DNA of 37,191 bases, taken from positions 1 to 37,191 of the forward strand of contig CAIQWB010000145.1 of assembly GCA_903875465.1 (NCBI GenBank). Direction: 5' to 3'. Positions 6,919-16,833 of this stretch are shown piece by piece (within the stretch, counting starts at the first letter, position 1; every line of letters begins with the position of its first letter). This DNA comes from an uncultured Verrucomicrobia subdivision 3 bacterium. GTDB lineage: Bacteria > Verrucomicrobiota > Verrucomicrobiia > Limisphaerales > UBA11358. A model generated the notes under the pieces. That model saw only the letters and a program-made list of their open reading frames with translations, was not told where the DNA came from and did no database searches. A program made the translations under genes and the position numbers.

Positions 6919-8436
6919 ATGAGCACACTCACGCGCAGAAAATTCTTGGGCCAGGTGGCCGGCACCGCTGCCGCTGCCACCTTCGCTAGCCCCATGGTAA
7001 AGGCTCTGGGTCAAGCGCCAGCCGCTGGTAAGCGCCCCAATGTGCTATTTCTCATGTCCGACGACATGCGGGTGGAACTGGGCTGCTACGCCAGTCGTTT
7101 CGGCGCGGTCACCCCGAATCTGGATGCCCTGGCCAAATCTGGCGTGCGCTTCGACCGTAATTATTGCCAGTTCCCCCTGTGCAACCCTTCGCGGTCCTCC
7201 TTGCTGACCGGCCGGCCTCCCACCAAAACCGGTGTGCTGGGCAACCGCACTGCCTTCCGCACCGCGCATCCAGACTGGACCAGCCTGCCGCAACTCTTCA
7301 AAAACCACGGTTACAAATCGCTGCGCAGTGGTAAAATTTTCCACGGTGGCATTGACGATCCGGAGGCATGGGACCATGCGGAGGGTGCCACGGGCGAGGG
7401 CGATGCCAATGGCGGTGGTGCTGGCGGCAAAAATCTGGTGCTGCACGCCAAATCCGGCGGTCGCCTCCCCACCAATGTCCCCGCCGCCCTGCCCCAGGAC
7501 TTGAGCCGGGCGGCGTATTCGGACCGCATTGTGGTCTTGGATGGTAATGGCGAGGGCAATGGCGATTATCATTCTGCCGATCGGGCCATTGCGTACCTGC
7601 GACAATATAAGGATCAGCCCTTTTTCATTGCCTGCGGCATGGTCAAACCGCACAGCCCGCCTTCCGCACCGCAGCGATTTTTTGATTTGTATGATGCCAA
7701 TAAAATCGAATTGCCCCCGGATTTTGCCCCCTGGCCAACCGTGCCGCCGGGCTTTCCCAAGGCCGCCATCCGAGCGCGCAATGCCGATCTCTTCATCGGC
7801 CGCGCCGCCAGTGCGGAAGAGGCGCGCCAGGTGATTCGCGCCTACCTCGCCTCACTCTCTTGGGCGGATTGGAACCTGGGCCGGGTGATCGGGGAACTGG
7901 ACCGCCTGGGTTTGCGCGACAACACGATTATCGTCTTTCTGGCCGATCACGGCTATCACCTCGGTGAAAAGGGCAAATGGTCCAAAGCCGGTTCCCTGTT
8001 CGAATACGGTACCCGCGTGCCCTTGATCATTGACGCCCCCGGCGCCGCCGGGAATGGCCAGGCTTGCCGGCGCATTGTGCAGTCTCAGGATATCTATCGG
8101 ACGGTTACCGAACTGGCCGGCCTGCCCCTGCCGGAGGGTGTGGAAGGCCACAGTTTAGTCCCCTTGCTCAACCAACCGGCAGCGGACTGGAATCATCCCG
8201 CCTACAGCGTCTGGTGTGAGGACGGCACGTCGCTGCATGGCGTGGCGGTGCGCACTGAACAATGGCGTTTTGCCGAGTACGGGCCGGAAGGCAAGAACGG
8301 CGTTATGCTTTTGGATGCACAAGCCGATCCCCAAGAGTTAAAAAATCTCGCAGAGGAGCCGCAATTCGCTTCGGTGCGCGCTGAACTCGCTGCGCTTGTC
8401 CGAAAATACGTGGCAGACTACCGGCCAACCGGGTAA
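6919..8436 (+). CDS. Tat-exported sulfatase, iduronate-2-sulfatase-like
   Basis: A 505-residue S1-type sulfatase. TRRKFLGQ (6-13) followed by an Ala-rich hydrophobic stretch is a twin-arginine signal peptide. LFLMSDDMR holds the Asp pair for calcium. CNPSR, with Cys88, is the C-x-P-S-R site that is converted to formylglycine. GKIFHGG, MVKPHSPP and LADHGYHLGEKGKWSK are the other active-site stretches and resemble iduronate-2-sulfatase-like enzymes. It removes sulfate esters, probably from an algal or animal polysaccharide, in the periplasm or outside. The exact substrate cannot be read from the sequence. The maturase gene follows after 12 bases, so both are likely co-transcribed. Confidence 0.9.
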   Translation: MSTLTRRKFLGQVAGTAAAATFASPMVKALGQAPAAGKRPNVLFLMSDDMRVELGCYASRFGAVTPNLDALAKSGVRFDRNYCQFPLCNPSRSSLLTGRPPTKTGVLGNRTAFRTAHPDWTSLPQLFKNHGYKSLRSGKIFHGGIDDPEAWDHAEGATGEGDANGGGAGGKNLVLHAKSGGRLPTNVPAALPQDLSRAAYSDRIVVLDGNGEGNGDYHSADRAIAYLRQYKDQPFFIACGMVKPHSPPSAPQRFFDLYDANKIELPPDFAPWPTVPPGFPKAAIRARNADLFIGRAASAEEARQVIRAYLASLSWADWNLGRVIGELDRLGLRDNTIIVFLADHGYHLGEKGKWSKAGSLFEYGTRVPLIIDAPGAAGNGQACRRIVQSQDIYRTVTELAGLPLPEGVEGHSLVPLLNQPAADWNHPAYSVWCEDGTSLHGVAVRTEQWRFAEYGPEGKNGVMLLDAQADPQELKNLAEEPQFASVRAELAALVRKYVADYRPTG

Positions 8437-8448
8437 ATTCCCGCTCCG

Positions 8449-9696
8449 ATGCACCGGCCGCCTGAAATCACATCAGCCCATGGTTTCCATGTGCTGACCA
8501 AACCCATTGGGCCGATCTGCAATCTGGATTGCACCTACTGCTTTTATCTGGAGAAACAATCGCTGTATCCCACAGAAAAATCCTGGCGCATGAGCGACCC
8601 GGTGCTGGAAGCCTATATCCGCCAGTACATTCATAGCCAGCCGGGCGAGGCAGTTTATTTTGCCTGGCAGGGCGGTGAACCAACCTTGCTGGGCGTGGAA
8701 TTTTTTAAAAAGGTGGTGAGCCTCCAAAAAAAGCATTCCCACGGCAAAAACATCCACAACGCCCTGCAAACCAATGGCACGCTGCTGGACGACCGCTGGT
8801 GCGAATTTCTCGCGGCCAACCAATTTCTCGTCGGCCTCTCCATCGATGGCCCGCGCGATTTGCATGACCGTTACCGGGTGGACAAAGGTCAAAAACCGAC
8901 CTTCGATGCCGTGATGAGCGGTCTGGGATTCCTCAAGAAACACCAGGTTGAATTTAATACCCTCACGGTGGTCAACCGTGCCAACTCCTTGGAACCGCTA
9001 AAAGTCTATCGTTTCCTTAAGGAGATCGGCAGCGGTTTTCTGCAATTCATTCCGCTGGTGGAACGCCTGCCCGCCAGTCTCACTGCGGCCCCCGGGCTGA
9101 CATTTGCCGAGCCACCCGCTCCCCAGAAGCCCGCAGCCACCCCCTCCTCAGTGACCCCGGAAAGCGTGGACGCCTCACAGTACGGGGATTTTCTCTGCGC
9201 CATTTTTAATGAATGGGTCCGCCAGGACGTTGGCCAGGTCTTTGTTCAGTTATTCGATGTCGCGCTGGGCAACTGGATGGGCCTGGGCTCCTCGTTGTGC
9301 GTGTTTGCCGAAAAATGTGGCTCCGCCCTCGCCATCGAGCACAATGGGGATCTCTACAGTTGCGATCATTATGTTTATCCACAGTACCGCCTGGGCAACA
9401 TCCTCAACCAGAGCCTCGGGGCCATGGCGCATTCCCGCCAGCAATCCCAGTTCGGGCAGGACAAGCTCGCCTCACTGCCTCGGTATTGCCGCACTTGCGA
9501 GGTGCGTTTTGCCTGTCATGGAGAATGCCCCAAACATCGCTTCCTGACCACACCCGGCGGCGAACCGGGATTAAACTACCTGTGCCCGGCTTATAAACAG
9601 TTTTTCCGGCATATTGACCCCTACATGAATACCATGGGCCAGTTACTAAATGAAGGCCGCGCCGCGTCGGAAATCATGTCCCTGATCCATGCCTGA
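8449..9696 (+). CDS. Anaerobic sulfatase-maturating radical SAM enzyme
   Basis: A 415-residue radical SAM/SPASM protein. [10 protein letters not shown] gives Cys24, Cys28 and Cys31 for the SAM cluster, followed by [10 protein letters not shown]. The C-terminal SPASM cysteines include [43 protein letters not shown] and YLCPAY. This architecture is that of anSME, which oxidises the active-site Cys of sulfatases to formylglycine in the cytoplasm before export. Its target is probably the sulfatase directly upstream, whose key residue is Cys88. A linker rich in Pro/Ala (about residues 208-240) is somewhat longer than usual. Confidence 0.92.
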   Translation: MHRPPEITSAHGFHVLTKPIGPICNLDCTYCFYLEKQSLYPTEKSWRMSDPVLEAYIRQYIHSQPGEAVYFAWQGGEPTLLGVEFFKKVVSLQKKHSHGKNIHNALQTNGTLLDDRWCEFLAANQFLVGLSIDGPRDLHDRYRVDKGQKPTFDAVMSGLGFLKKHQVEFNTLTVVNRANSLEPLKVYRFLKEIGSGFLQFIPLVERLPASLTAAPGLTFAEPPAPQKPAATPSSVTPESVDASQYGDFLCAIFNEWVRQDVGQVFVQLFDVALGNWMGLGSSLCVFAEKCGSALAIEHNGDLYSCDHYVYPQYRLGNILNQSLGAMAHSRQQSQFGQDKLASLPRYCRTCEVRFACHGECPKHRFLTTPGGEPGLNYLCPAYKQFFRHIDPYMNTMGQLLNEGRAASEIMSLIHA

Positions 9697-9743
9697 AATC
9701 CGGAAACATTGCCGTGGGCCATTTCCAAAGGTATGTTGTCAGC

Positions 9744-10157
9744 ATGAGCATTTTGCCCATCAGCCTGGAAAAGCAGGAGCAACTCGCCGCCCGCATGAGC
9801 GCCTTGGGCGTGCGCGAGGCAGATATTGAGGAATCCTTTGTCCGCTCCGGCGGTCATGGCGGGCAGAATGTCAATAAAGTGGCGACCTGTGTCATGCTCC
9901 TGCACCTGCCCACTCAAGTGCGGGTCAAATGCCAGACCACCCGCCAGCAAGGTCTGAACCGCCTGCTCGCCCGGCGTTTGCTATTGGACAAAATCGAAGC
10001 ACTCCAGAAAGGTTTTGTGGCGAAAGACCGGGAAGCGGCCGAAAAAATCCGCCGGCAAAAATTGCGTCGCAGCCGCCGTTCCAAGGCCAAAATGCTGGCG
10101 GGCAAAGCTCGTAACGCAACCAAAAAAGTCCTCCGCCAGCGGGTGCGTGCGGATTAA
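9744..10157 (+). CDS. GGQ-containing release-factor-like protein (ribosome rescue type)
   Basis: A 137-residue protein with only the catalytic RF-1 domain. [13 protein letters not shown] carries the GGQ motif that triggers hydrolysis of peptidyl-tRNA. The C-terminal third is very basic ([11 protein letters not shown] onward), as in ArfB/YaeJ and mitochondrial MTRFR-like proteins that rescue stalled ribosomes without recognising stop codons. I chose the ATG at 9744, since the product then starts [11 protein letters not shown]; an upstream GTG at 9714 would add ten residues. It is convergent with the ABC permease gene, and the two stop codons overlap on TTAA (10154-10157). Subfamily is uncertain. 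Confidence 0.8.
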   Translation: MSILPISLEKQEQLAARMSALGVREADIEESFVRSGGHGGQNVNKVATCVMLLHLPTQVRVKCQTTRQQGLNRLLARRLLLDKIEALQKGFVAKDREAAEKIRRQKLRRSRRSKAKMLAGKARNATKKVLRQRVRAD

Positions 10158-10990
10158 GATTTAATATCCCGCACGTGAAAGGCCGTAAACCCGATGATCA
10201 GAAACGTCAGGTTAAACCCGGCCAGCACACACAATGACTGGCCCACCTTCCACCAGGGCACCGGTTGCAGCAACAGGTTCTGCCAGATATTCAGATAATA
10301 AGTGAAAAACCAGGGTTGCAACTCCTTGAAGAAGGGAATTTGCATCAGCACAAAACTCACAAAAGTAACCGACAGGGCCAGAATGGTTGCCGCCGCCGGC
10401 TTCATGTTAAAACAGGAAAACATAAAGGCCAGGCTCAATACGGTAACCGACTTGACGGCCAGAAAGACATGTGCGCCGATGTAATGCCAGATGCCATCCG
10501 CCGGCCCCAGCACGCTGAACATCTCCCCAGGAATATACACAAACAAACCGCCCCAGGAAAAAAAGCAACTGGCAAAACCGACCCCAATCCCCCCCAGCAT
10601 CAGCACCAGGAGAATGGAGAAAACCACTCCGGCCAGCCATTTGACGAACAGCAGGCGAAATCGCGATATGGGCCGTGAGAGAATCATGCGCAGAGTTCCG
10701 TCCTCCGCCTCCTTGGCCACCAGATCACCACCGATCAACGAGACATAGAGCGGCAGCAAAACATAGGCGATGGGAAACAACATTACGGTCGCCACGGTCA
10801 GGCTGGTGATATATTGCCCGGAATCATAACCATTGGTCTGGAGTTGCCGAACCATGTCATGCGAGGCGTGTGAATAGCGAAAAACCAGCACGATGATTAC
10901 TTGTGCCAGCAGCAGGGCGCCGAACCCAATGTACGTGCGCGGTTTGCCAAACAATTTCCAAAGTTCGTTGCGGAGTTGAAGAAACAACAT
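10154..10990 (-). CDS. ABC-2 type transporter permease
   Basis: A 278-residue membrane protein with about six hydrophobic segments: [81 protein letters not shown] and [39 protein letters not shown] between segments 2 and 3 is the typical cytoplasmic coupling stretch of ABC-2 permeases. It starts 26 bases after the ATPase gene and forms an exporter with it. The substrate is unknown. The gene is the last of a four-gene unit that begins with a membrane-anchored protein and a pseudopilin. Confidence 0.85.
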   Translation of the reverse strand: MLFLQLRNELWKLFGKPRTYIGFGALLLAQVIIVLVFRYSHASHDMVRQLQTNGYDSGQYITSLTVATVMLFPIAYVLLPLYVSLIGGDLVAKEAEDGTLRMILSRPISRFRLLFVKWLAGVVFSILLVLMLGGIGVGFASCFFSWGGLFVYIPGEMFSVLGPADGIWHYIGAHVFLAVKSVTVLSLAFMFSCFNMKPAAATILALSVTFVSFVLMQIPFFKELQPWFFTYYLNIWQNLLLQPVPWWKVGQSLCVLAGFNLTFLIIGFTAFHVRDIKS

Positions 10991-11016
10991 GGTGTGAGGG
11001 CGGTTATGAAACTGGA

Positions 11017-11913
11017 TTAGACCCGGCTGTCACGCATCAAAGTGAGATAAAAAGTCTCCAAGGTGGGCTCCTCGGGGGCGATCTCAAAGACCGCCATCCC
11101 CTGCTCCACCAAGAAACGCACCACCTGATCGGCACCCACGCCTTTGGCCAGTTCAATGAGACGCCCCTCGCGATCATCGGTGATCAGACCTGTGGCTCGC
11201 AGTTCGCGGGCGGCCGCCGCAAAATCACCCGCCCGCAGGCGCAACCAGTGGCGGTCAGTGCGAATATTGGTCAGCGGACCTTCAAAGACCTTGCGTCCCT
11301 GGTTGAGCACCGCGATGCCCGTGCAGAGTTGCTCGACCTCATTCAAAAGATGGGAGGAGAGTAAAATCGTGAGCCCCAATTCGTGATTCAACCGCAGGAT
11401 CGTCTGGCGCAGTTCATGGATGCCCTCGGGATCCAGTCCGTCCCCCGGCTCGTCCAGAATCAATAAATTGGGATTGGGCAGCAATGCCTGGGCGAGCGCC
11501 AGCCGTGTGCGCATGCCATGCGAATACGTGCGAACCTTGGATTGTTCCCGCCCCGTCAGGCCCACCCATTCGATCACCTCGCGGATGCGCGCCGGGGACG
11601 TGGGCCCGGTGTAATGGCTCAGAATCTCCAAGTTGCGCCAGCCACTGAGATAATCATAAAAAACCGGCGACTCAAAAATAGCCCCCACGCGCTGCAACGC
11701 TTGCTGCCGGTGCGACGTCACCTCATGCCCTCCCACGCGTACTTCGCCATGGGTGGGCCATACCTGTCCAAGCATCATCCCAATGGCCGTGCTCTTGCCG
11801 GCACCGTTATGGCCCAGGAGACCGTAGATCGCTCCCGGGGGCACGGTCAGTGTCACATCATCCACCGCCTTGCGGTGGCCAAAAATTTTCACCACATTTT
11901 TAAGTTCAATCAC
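11017..11913 (-). CDS. ABC transporter ATP-binding protein
   Basis: A 298-residue ATPase. GHNGAGKST (34-42) is Walker A, YSHGMRTRLALAQALLP is the signature loop (YSHGM instead of LSGGQ, common in the ABC-2 CcmA/NatA-type group), LLILDEP is Walker B, and LLSSHLL has the switch His. The last 90 residues form a C-terminal regulatory part as in drug/lipid exporter ATPases. It lies three bases after the pseudopilin gene and 26 before the permease, so the genes are one operon. It energises the permease; the cargo is unknown. Confidence 0.9.
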   Translation of the reverse strand: MIELKNVVKIFGHRKAVDDVTLTVPPGAIYGLLGHNGAGKSTAIGMMLGQVWPTHGEVRVGGHEVTSHRQQALQRVGAIFESPVFYDYLSGWRNLEILSHYTGPTSPARIREVIEWVGLTGREQSKVRTYSHGMRTRLALAQALLPNPNLLILDEPGDGLDPEGIHELRQTILRLNHELGLTILLSSHLLNEVEQLCTGIAVLNQGRKVFEGPLTNIRTDRHWLRLRAGDFAAAARELRATGLITDDREGRLIELAKGVGADQVVRFLVEQGMAVFEIAPEEPTLETFYLTLMRDSRV

Positions 11914-11916
11914 AGT

Positions 11917-12462
11917 TCACCGGGTCCCTTCCACCACCAGCAGGTTTTGAATATGGCTGTCCGCGTAAAGATAATTGACCGCCTTGGCCGCGCCACGCGC
12001 AATGTGGAAATTAGCCTTGTCATACATGAGCGGAATTTCATCGGGCTTGAAATTAAGGCCAAAGACTTGCAAATGATCGGTGTTTTGCCCGTTCAGCAGG
12101 CTGTTCCAGGAATAACTTGCGCCGGTTTGCTGGTACCAGCCATGGTTGTCGGAGGGGCAACGCAGGACCGTCACATTGCCCAACTGCGCGGCGAGCACGG
12201 TATCCGGTCCGGGCAGCACTGGGGTCGGGGGGTTGGTGGCAGTGGAAACATCGCGCATGACCGGCAGGCGGTTATTATTTTCCTGAATATACAACTGCAA
12301 AGCCACCCCGATCTGGCGCAGGTTGCTCAGGCACCCCACCGCCCGCGCCGACTCCTTCGACCGCCCCACGGTTGGCAGCAATAACGCGGCCAGAATGCCG
12401 ATGATCGCCATGACTACCAACAGCTCCACCAAGGTAAATGCGGGCGCGGGAGGGTGCTTCAT
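11917..12462 (-). CDS. Prepilin-type protein (pseudopilin) with N-terminal cleavage/methylation motif
   Basis: A 181-residue protein. [20 protein letters not shown] at about residues 9-28 is the type IV pilin/type II secretion N-terminal helix. The residue before the cleaved bond is Ala8, not the usual Gly, and Glu13 is at position 5 of the mature helix. The remainder has the [21 protein letters not shown] spine helix and ends with [10 protein letters not shown], a variant of the ...ADGHV ending of the large verrucomicrobial/planctomycete pseudopilin family. It overlaps the upstream gene by four bases (ATGA) and precedes the ABC ATPase by three, which is unusual for these normally solitary genes. 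Prepilin peptidase would be needed and is not in this window. Confidence 0.85.
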   Translation of the reverse strand: MKHPPAPAFTLVELLVVMAIIGILAALLLPTVGRSKESARAVGCLSNLRQIGVALQLYIQENNNRLPVMRDVSTATNPPTPVLPGPDTVLAAQLGNVTVLRCPSDNHGWYQQTGASYSWNSLLNGQNTDHLQVFGLNFKPDEIPLMYDKANFHIARGAAKAVNYLYADSHIQNLLVVEGTR

Positions 12463-13085
12463 GGCCCGTTGTTTCTCCGGTTTAATTCCATGACTTTTTG
12501 CATCTCTTCCAGCACCGGAGCGAGTTCGGCCCGGGTCTCCGGCGAGCTTTGTGTGTAGTAGGATTTCAAGCCAATGGTGGTAATTTTATCCTGCAATTCC
12601 GGGCTCAGCACCGGTTGGTTGGTGCCGGGATTTTGCGACGACTTGGGTGGCCGCCCGGCTTGCATTTGACCTTGGGAGTCCCGCAGGTTCTTGAGCGTGT
12701 TCTCGATGGTTTTCTGACGACGCTCCGGTGGCAGGGCTTCAAAAGCCCCCAGCATTTGTTTGAACCCGGTCGGCATGGTGGCTTCCAGAAACTTGCCCTT
12801 CTCTGCCTCGGTCATCGCTGCGAACCACCGCGCCATGATATCCCCCCAAACTTTGCGACGTTCCTCCAGGGCAAGACCGTTGAGCATGGCCGCCAGTTTT
12901 TGCAGCGCCTTTTCCCGGTCCGCGGCGGAGAGCCGCGCAAAATCCACGGACTCCTCGTAGGCCCGCACCTTCTCCGGCGTCAATTTGAGGCTGAGTGCCA
13001 GATGGTAGCCCGCCACGGCCAGCAACCAGATGCCCACAATGGCCGCCACCGCATAGGCTACCGGCCGATGTCGCTGCGAAATCAT
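12459..13085 (-). CDS. Membrane-anchored protein of unknown function
   Basis: A 208-residue protein I do not recognise. Residues about 8-31 ([24 protein letters not shown]) form one transmembrane helix near the N-terminus. The rest is charged and mostly helical, with Leu/Ala/Lys/Arg-rich stretches ([35 protein letters not shown]) suggesting a coiled or helical-bundle domain outside the membrane. A Pro/Ser/Asn-rich linker near residues 143-160 precedes a last helix. It is the first gene of the tight unit with the pseudopilin and the ABC exporter, so it may work with them. Confidence 0.7.
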   Translation of the reverse strand: MISQRHRPVAYAVAAIVGIWLLAVAGYHLALSLKLTPEKVRAYEESVDFARLSAADREKALQKLAAMLNGLALEERRKVWGDIMARWFAAMTEAEKGKFLEATMPTGFKQMLGAFEALPPERRQKTIENTLKNLRDSQGQMQAGRPPKSSQNPGTNQPVLSPELQDKITTIGLKSYYTQSSPETRAELAPVLEEMQKVMELNRRNNGP

Positions 13086-13167
13086 GAAAGCAAGTTACTC
13101 CTTCAACCAGACAATGCCACAAAAAAGGACAACCCACTGGATAAAACTGCCTGCCCGGTTCGAGCGT

Positions 13168-13227
13168 TTTCGAATCAGCCCCGGCAGGGCTGCGATTCAA
13201 AGCCAGCACCTAGGCCAACGTCGTTGG
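13168..13227. repeat. Two hairpins between the GAF gene and the membrane-protein gene
   Basis: CAGCCC (13176-13181) pairs with GGGCTG (13187-13192), and outer bases GAATC/GATTC partly extend the stem. Next to it AGCACCTAGG (13205-13214) leads into GGCCAA (13213-13218) pairing with TTGGCC (13222-13227). The first hairpin resembles common dispersed palindromes with CAGCCC arms; the second contains the CCTAGG core also seen at 1638 and 2051. Neither has a T-run. Confidence 0.4.
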
Positions 13228-13249
13228 CCCCCACGCAGCGGAAGCCCCT

Positions 13250-13747
13250 TCACTCCCCACACCAAGATGCGAGCAACTGCCCGGCATCCTCCAGCCAGGC
13301 GGTCTCCTGCAACGTGTATTCGTACTCCCGCCGTGTGCCCACCCCTAGGGTCCCAACGAGCACGCCATCCCGCCGTATGGGTACACAAAGGGCGCCACCA
13401 ACGCCAGTCTGGCGGGCGCCGGGTTTGGCCACCCCGCTGGCATCGGTTTGCAAATTGCACAGTGTGACCGGCCGGTTTTGAGCCGCCACCTGTCCGGCAA
13501 TCCCCTTTCCCACGGGAATGGTACTGACCACATCCAGCAACTGGGGCGGCAACCCTTGTTGCGCCAAAAGTTTGAGCAGCTGGCCCTTCCCATCCAGCCG
13601 GTGGATCGTTCCAGTTTCCGAGTTAAATTGGCTCAACAAGCTGCTCAGCGCGCGTGCCAGCACGCTTTCGCGGGACCCGCCGGCCTGCACCAATGCCTGG
13701 AGCTGGTCATAGATCGGCAACCGAACCGTTTCATAGGGATGGTTCAT
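13250..13747 (-). CDS. GAF domain protein
   Basis: A 165-residue protein made of one GAF domain. LVQAGGSRESVLARALSSLLSQF is the first helix, ETGTIHRLD the first strand, then VGKGIAGQVAAQNRPVTLCNL and GALCVPIRRDGVLVGTLGVGTRREYEYT as in GAF small-molecule sensors. No output domain is attached. It starts one base after the stop of crcB, so it is translationally coupled to the fluoride exporter. The ligand cannot be predicted. Such stand-alone GAF proteins sometimes act as redox or ligand sensors (fRMsr-type enzymes have Cys at set positions); only two Cys besides the last one are seen here, so I do not claim that activity. Confidence 0.8.
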   Translation of the reverse strand: MNHPYETVRLPIYDQLQALVQAGGSRESVLARALSSLLSQFNSETGTIHRLDGKGQLLKLLAQQGLPPQLLDVVSTIPVGKGIAGQVAAQNRPVTLCNLQTDASGVAKPGARQTGVGGALCVPIRRDGVLVGTLGVGTRREYEYTLQETAWLEDAGQLLASWCGE

Positions 13748-13748
13748 A

Positions 13749-14147
13749 TTAGTGTGCTTTCAGGGAATTGAGCAAACCGCCCAGCAAATAGCCCAGCCAG
13801 ACAGCAATCAAACACAGAAACACCGAGAGCATGACATAACTGCTGGCATGGAGCCAGTTGCCACTCTGAATTTGACGCCACGTTTCCAGACTGAAGGAAG
13901 AGAAAGTCGTGTACCCGCCGCAAATGCCGATCATGAAAAACTGCCGGAATGTCGGGGATGCCCCCATGTGGCCCTCCGTTTCATTCAAGGCAGCAAACAG
14001 GCCAATGACAAGGGAGCCGGACACATTAATCACGAGCGTACCCCAAGGAAACCCCGTGCCATAGCGCTCAGCAATCAGGCTGGCGAGCCAGAACCGGCCC
14101 ACACTGCCCAAGGCCCCGCCCACCGCCACGCAAAAGTACGCGAACAT
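13749..14147 (-). CDS. crcB: Fluoride exporter CrcB/Fluc
   Basis: A 132-residue membrane protein with four hydrophobic helices. GGALGSVGRFWLA near the N-terminus, INVSGSLVIGLFAAL in helix 2, and GGYTTFSSFSLET in helix 3 (the Thr/Phe/Ser signature that binds fluoride and the central sodium) are diagnostic. It acts as a dual-topology dimer exporting fluoride. A single gene of this size forms a homodimer. I looked for a crcB fluoride riboswitch in the 150 bases upstream and did not find its conserved parts. The gene is directly followed by the GAF gene. Confidence 0.92.
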   Translation of the reverse strand: MFAYFCVAVGGALGSVGRFWLASLIAERYGTGFPWGTLVINVSGSLVIGLFAALNETEGHMGASPTFRQFFMIGICGGYTTFSSFSLETWRQIQSGNWLHASSYVMLSVFLCLIAVWLGYLLGGLLNSLKAH

Positions 14148-14228
14148 GCAAAAACCTTAGCGTTAATGCCCGGGGATTTCAAACTTAACCGCGTGGCTCG
14201 GGTCCGGTGGAAAATTAAGAACGCTTAC

Positions 14229-15591
<1,363 letters not shown>

Positions 15592-15610
15592 GTCGTTTTA
15601 AAGAATCCAA

Positions 15611-15641
15611 CCCCGGAAGCCTTCTGGCTTCCGGGGTTTTT
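15611..15641 (+). terminator. Intrinsic terminator of eno
   Basis: CCCCGGAAGCC (15611-15621) pairs perfectly with GGCTTCCGGGG (15626-15636) around loop TTCT, followed by five T. It lies 19 bases after the enolase stop. Confidence 0.92.
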
Positions 15642-15813
15642 ATTGACCATAAACAACCCCGGTTAGCCGCCGCCGGTCCTTTGTTACGAAAATCTGTAAT
15701 TGAGCAAACCACGGCTAATGGTGGATTGCGGCAAGGTTCCGAGCTTACAGGGAGGAAATGCGTTTTGATTGCCGGTAAAGCAGGCCTGCCTCCCGGGCAC
15801 CAACCGAATGGGC

Positions 15814-16824
15814 TTAGCTGGATTTTTTGGAAGTCACTTCACTGTCTGATGACTGGCTTAAGATGCTGCGGGCAGCGGCATGGATGGATTCGCGCAGTTC
15901 CAGTGGTTTGATGACCGTGGCATCACCGCCCCAGCTGAGAATCCAGCGTTCGATTTCCGGCAGGCTGGAAAGTTTTAGGCTTAATTCCACACCACCGGCT
16001 TTCAGCTCACGCAACTCTTGGGACTCGTGCCACTTTTTTTCGCGGACATAATCCGCCACCCGGGGGGCAAAGCGGATGACAACATGATAAGCACCCTTCC
16101 CGGAATACACGCCAAAACTGTTCTGCAAGCGCTGCTCCAGGGAAAACCGCTCGGGACGGGGAAAGGTTCGGCCGGTGGCTTTGACTGACTGGATACGCGT
16201 GGGGGCAAAAGTGCGGATGTCTTCGCGCGCGTGATCGTAGGCGAAGAGATACCATTCGCCATTGATATTGGCCAGGTGATACGGGTCCACCAAGCGGGCC
16301 TCGGCTTTGGACTGGCCTGGCTTTCGGTAGCTGAGTTCAATCTGCCGGCGCTCAGCGGCGGCTCGGGAAAGCTGGTCAAAAACCTCCAAATTCAGGAGCG
16401 GTTCGGCCCGGGTGCGGAAGGAAATGGTCTGCTCCAGACTGGCCAGGTTGAGGGAAATCGTGTTCGGCAATGACTGCTCCATCTTTTTGATGGCACTCAG
16501 CAGCGGCTTTTCAAAATTCGTGCCCCGATACTGCTGCAAGGCCTTTTCTGCCACAATCAAAGCGAACAGCTCGCCCTCAGTGATTTGAACATTGGGAAAG
16601 CCACTGACTTCCTCGGTGTAATAAAATCCCTTGGTGGCGCTATTGTAGGCGATTGGCAGGCCCATGCGCTCCCGCATGAACTCTAGATCCCGCCGGACCG
16701 TCTTGGATGCCACTTCACACTCCCGGGCAAGGGATTCGGAATTTGGCGACTTGCCCGAAGCCAAAGCCTGGTGAATGCGCATCATGCGCTCCAGCGGGGG
16801 CCGGCTATGGAGCGAGGCATTCAC
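15814..16824 (-). CDS. WYL-domain transcriptional regulator (DeoR/YafY type)
   Basis: A 336-residue regulator. Residues about 10-65 form a winged helix-turn-helix (RMMRIHQALASGKSPNSESLARECEVASKTVRRDLEFMRERMGLPI). The middle and C-terminal parts contain a WYL domain: RRQIELSYRKPG, then RLVDPYHLANINGEWYLFAYDHAREDIRTFAPTRI and a WCX-like end. WYL domains sense nucleotides, nucleic acids or other ligands. It starts nine bases after the rho stop on the same strand, so it is probably read from the rho transcript. Its targets are unknown. Confidence 0.9.
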   Translation of the reverse strand: MNASLHSRPPLERMMRIHQALASGKSPNSESLARECEVASKTVRRDLEFMRERMGLPIAYNSATKGFYYTEEVSGFPNVQITEGELFALIVAEKALQQYRGTNFEKPLLSAIKKMEQSLPNTISLNLASLEQTISFRTRAEPLLNLEVFDQLSRAAAERRQIELSYRKPGQSKAEARLVDPYHLANINGEWYLFAYDHAREDIRTFAPTRIQSVKATGRTFPRPERFSLEQRLQNSFGVYSGKGAYHVVIRFAPRVADYVREKKWHESQELRELKAGGVELSLKLSSLPEIERWILSWGGDATVIKPLELRESIHAAARSILSQSSDSEVTSKKSS

Positions 16825-16833
16825 CGCAATACG

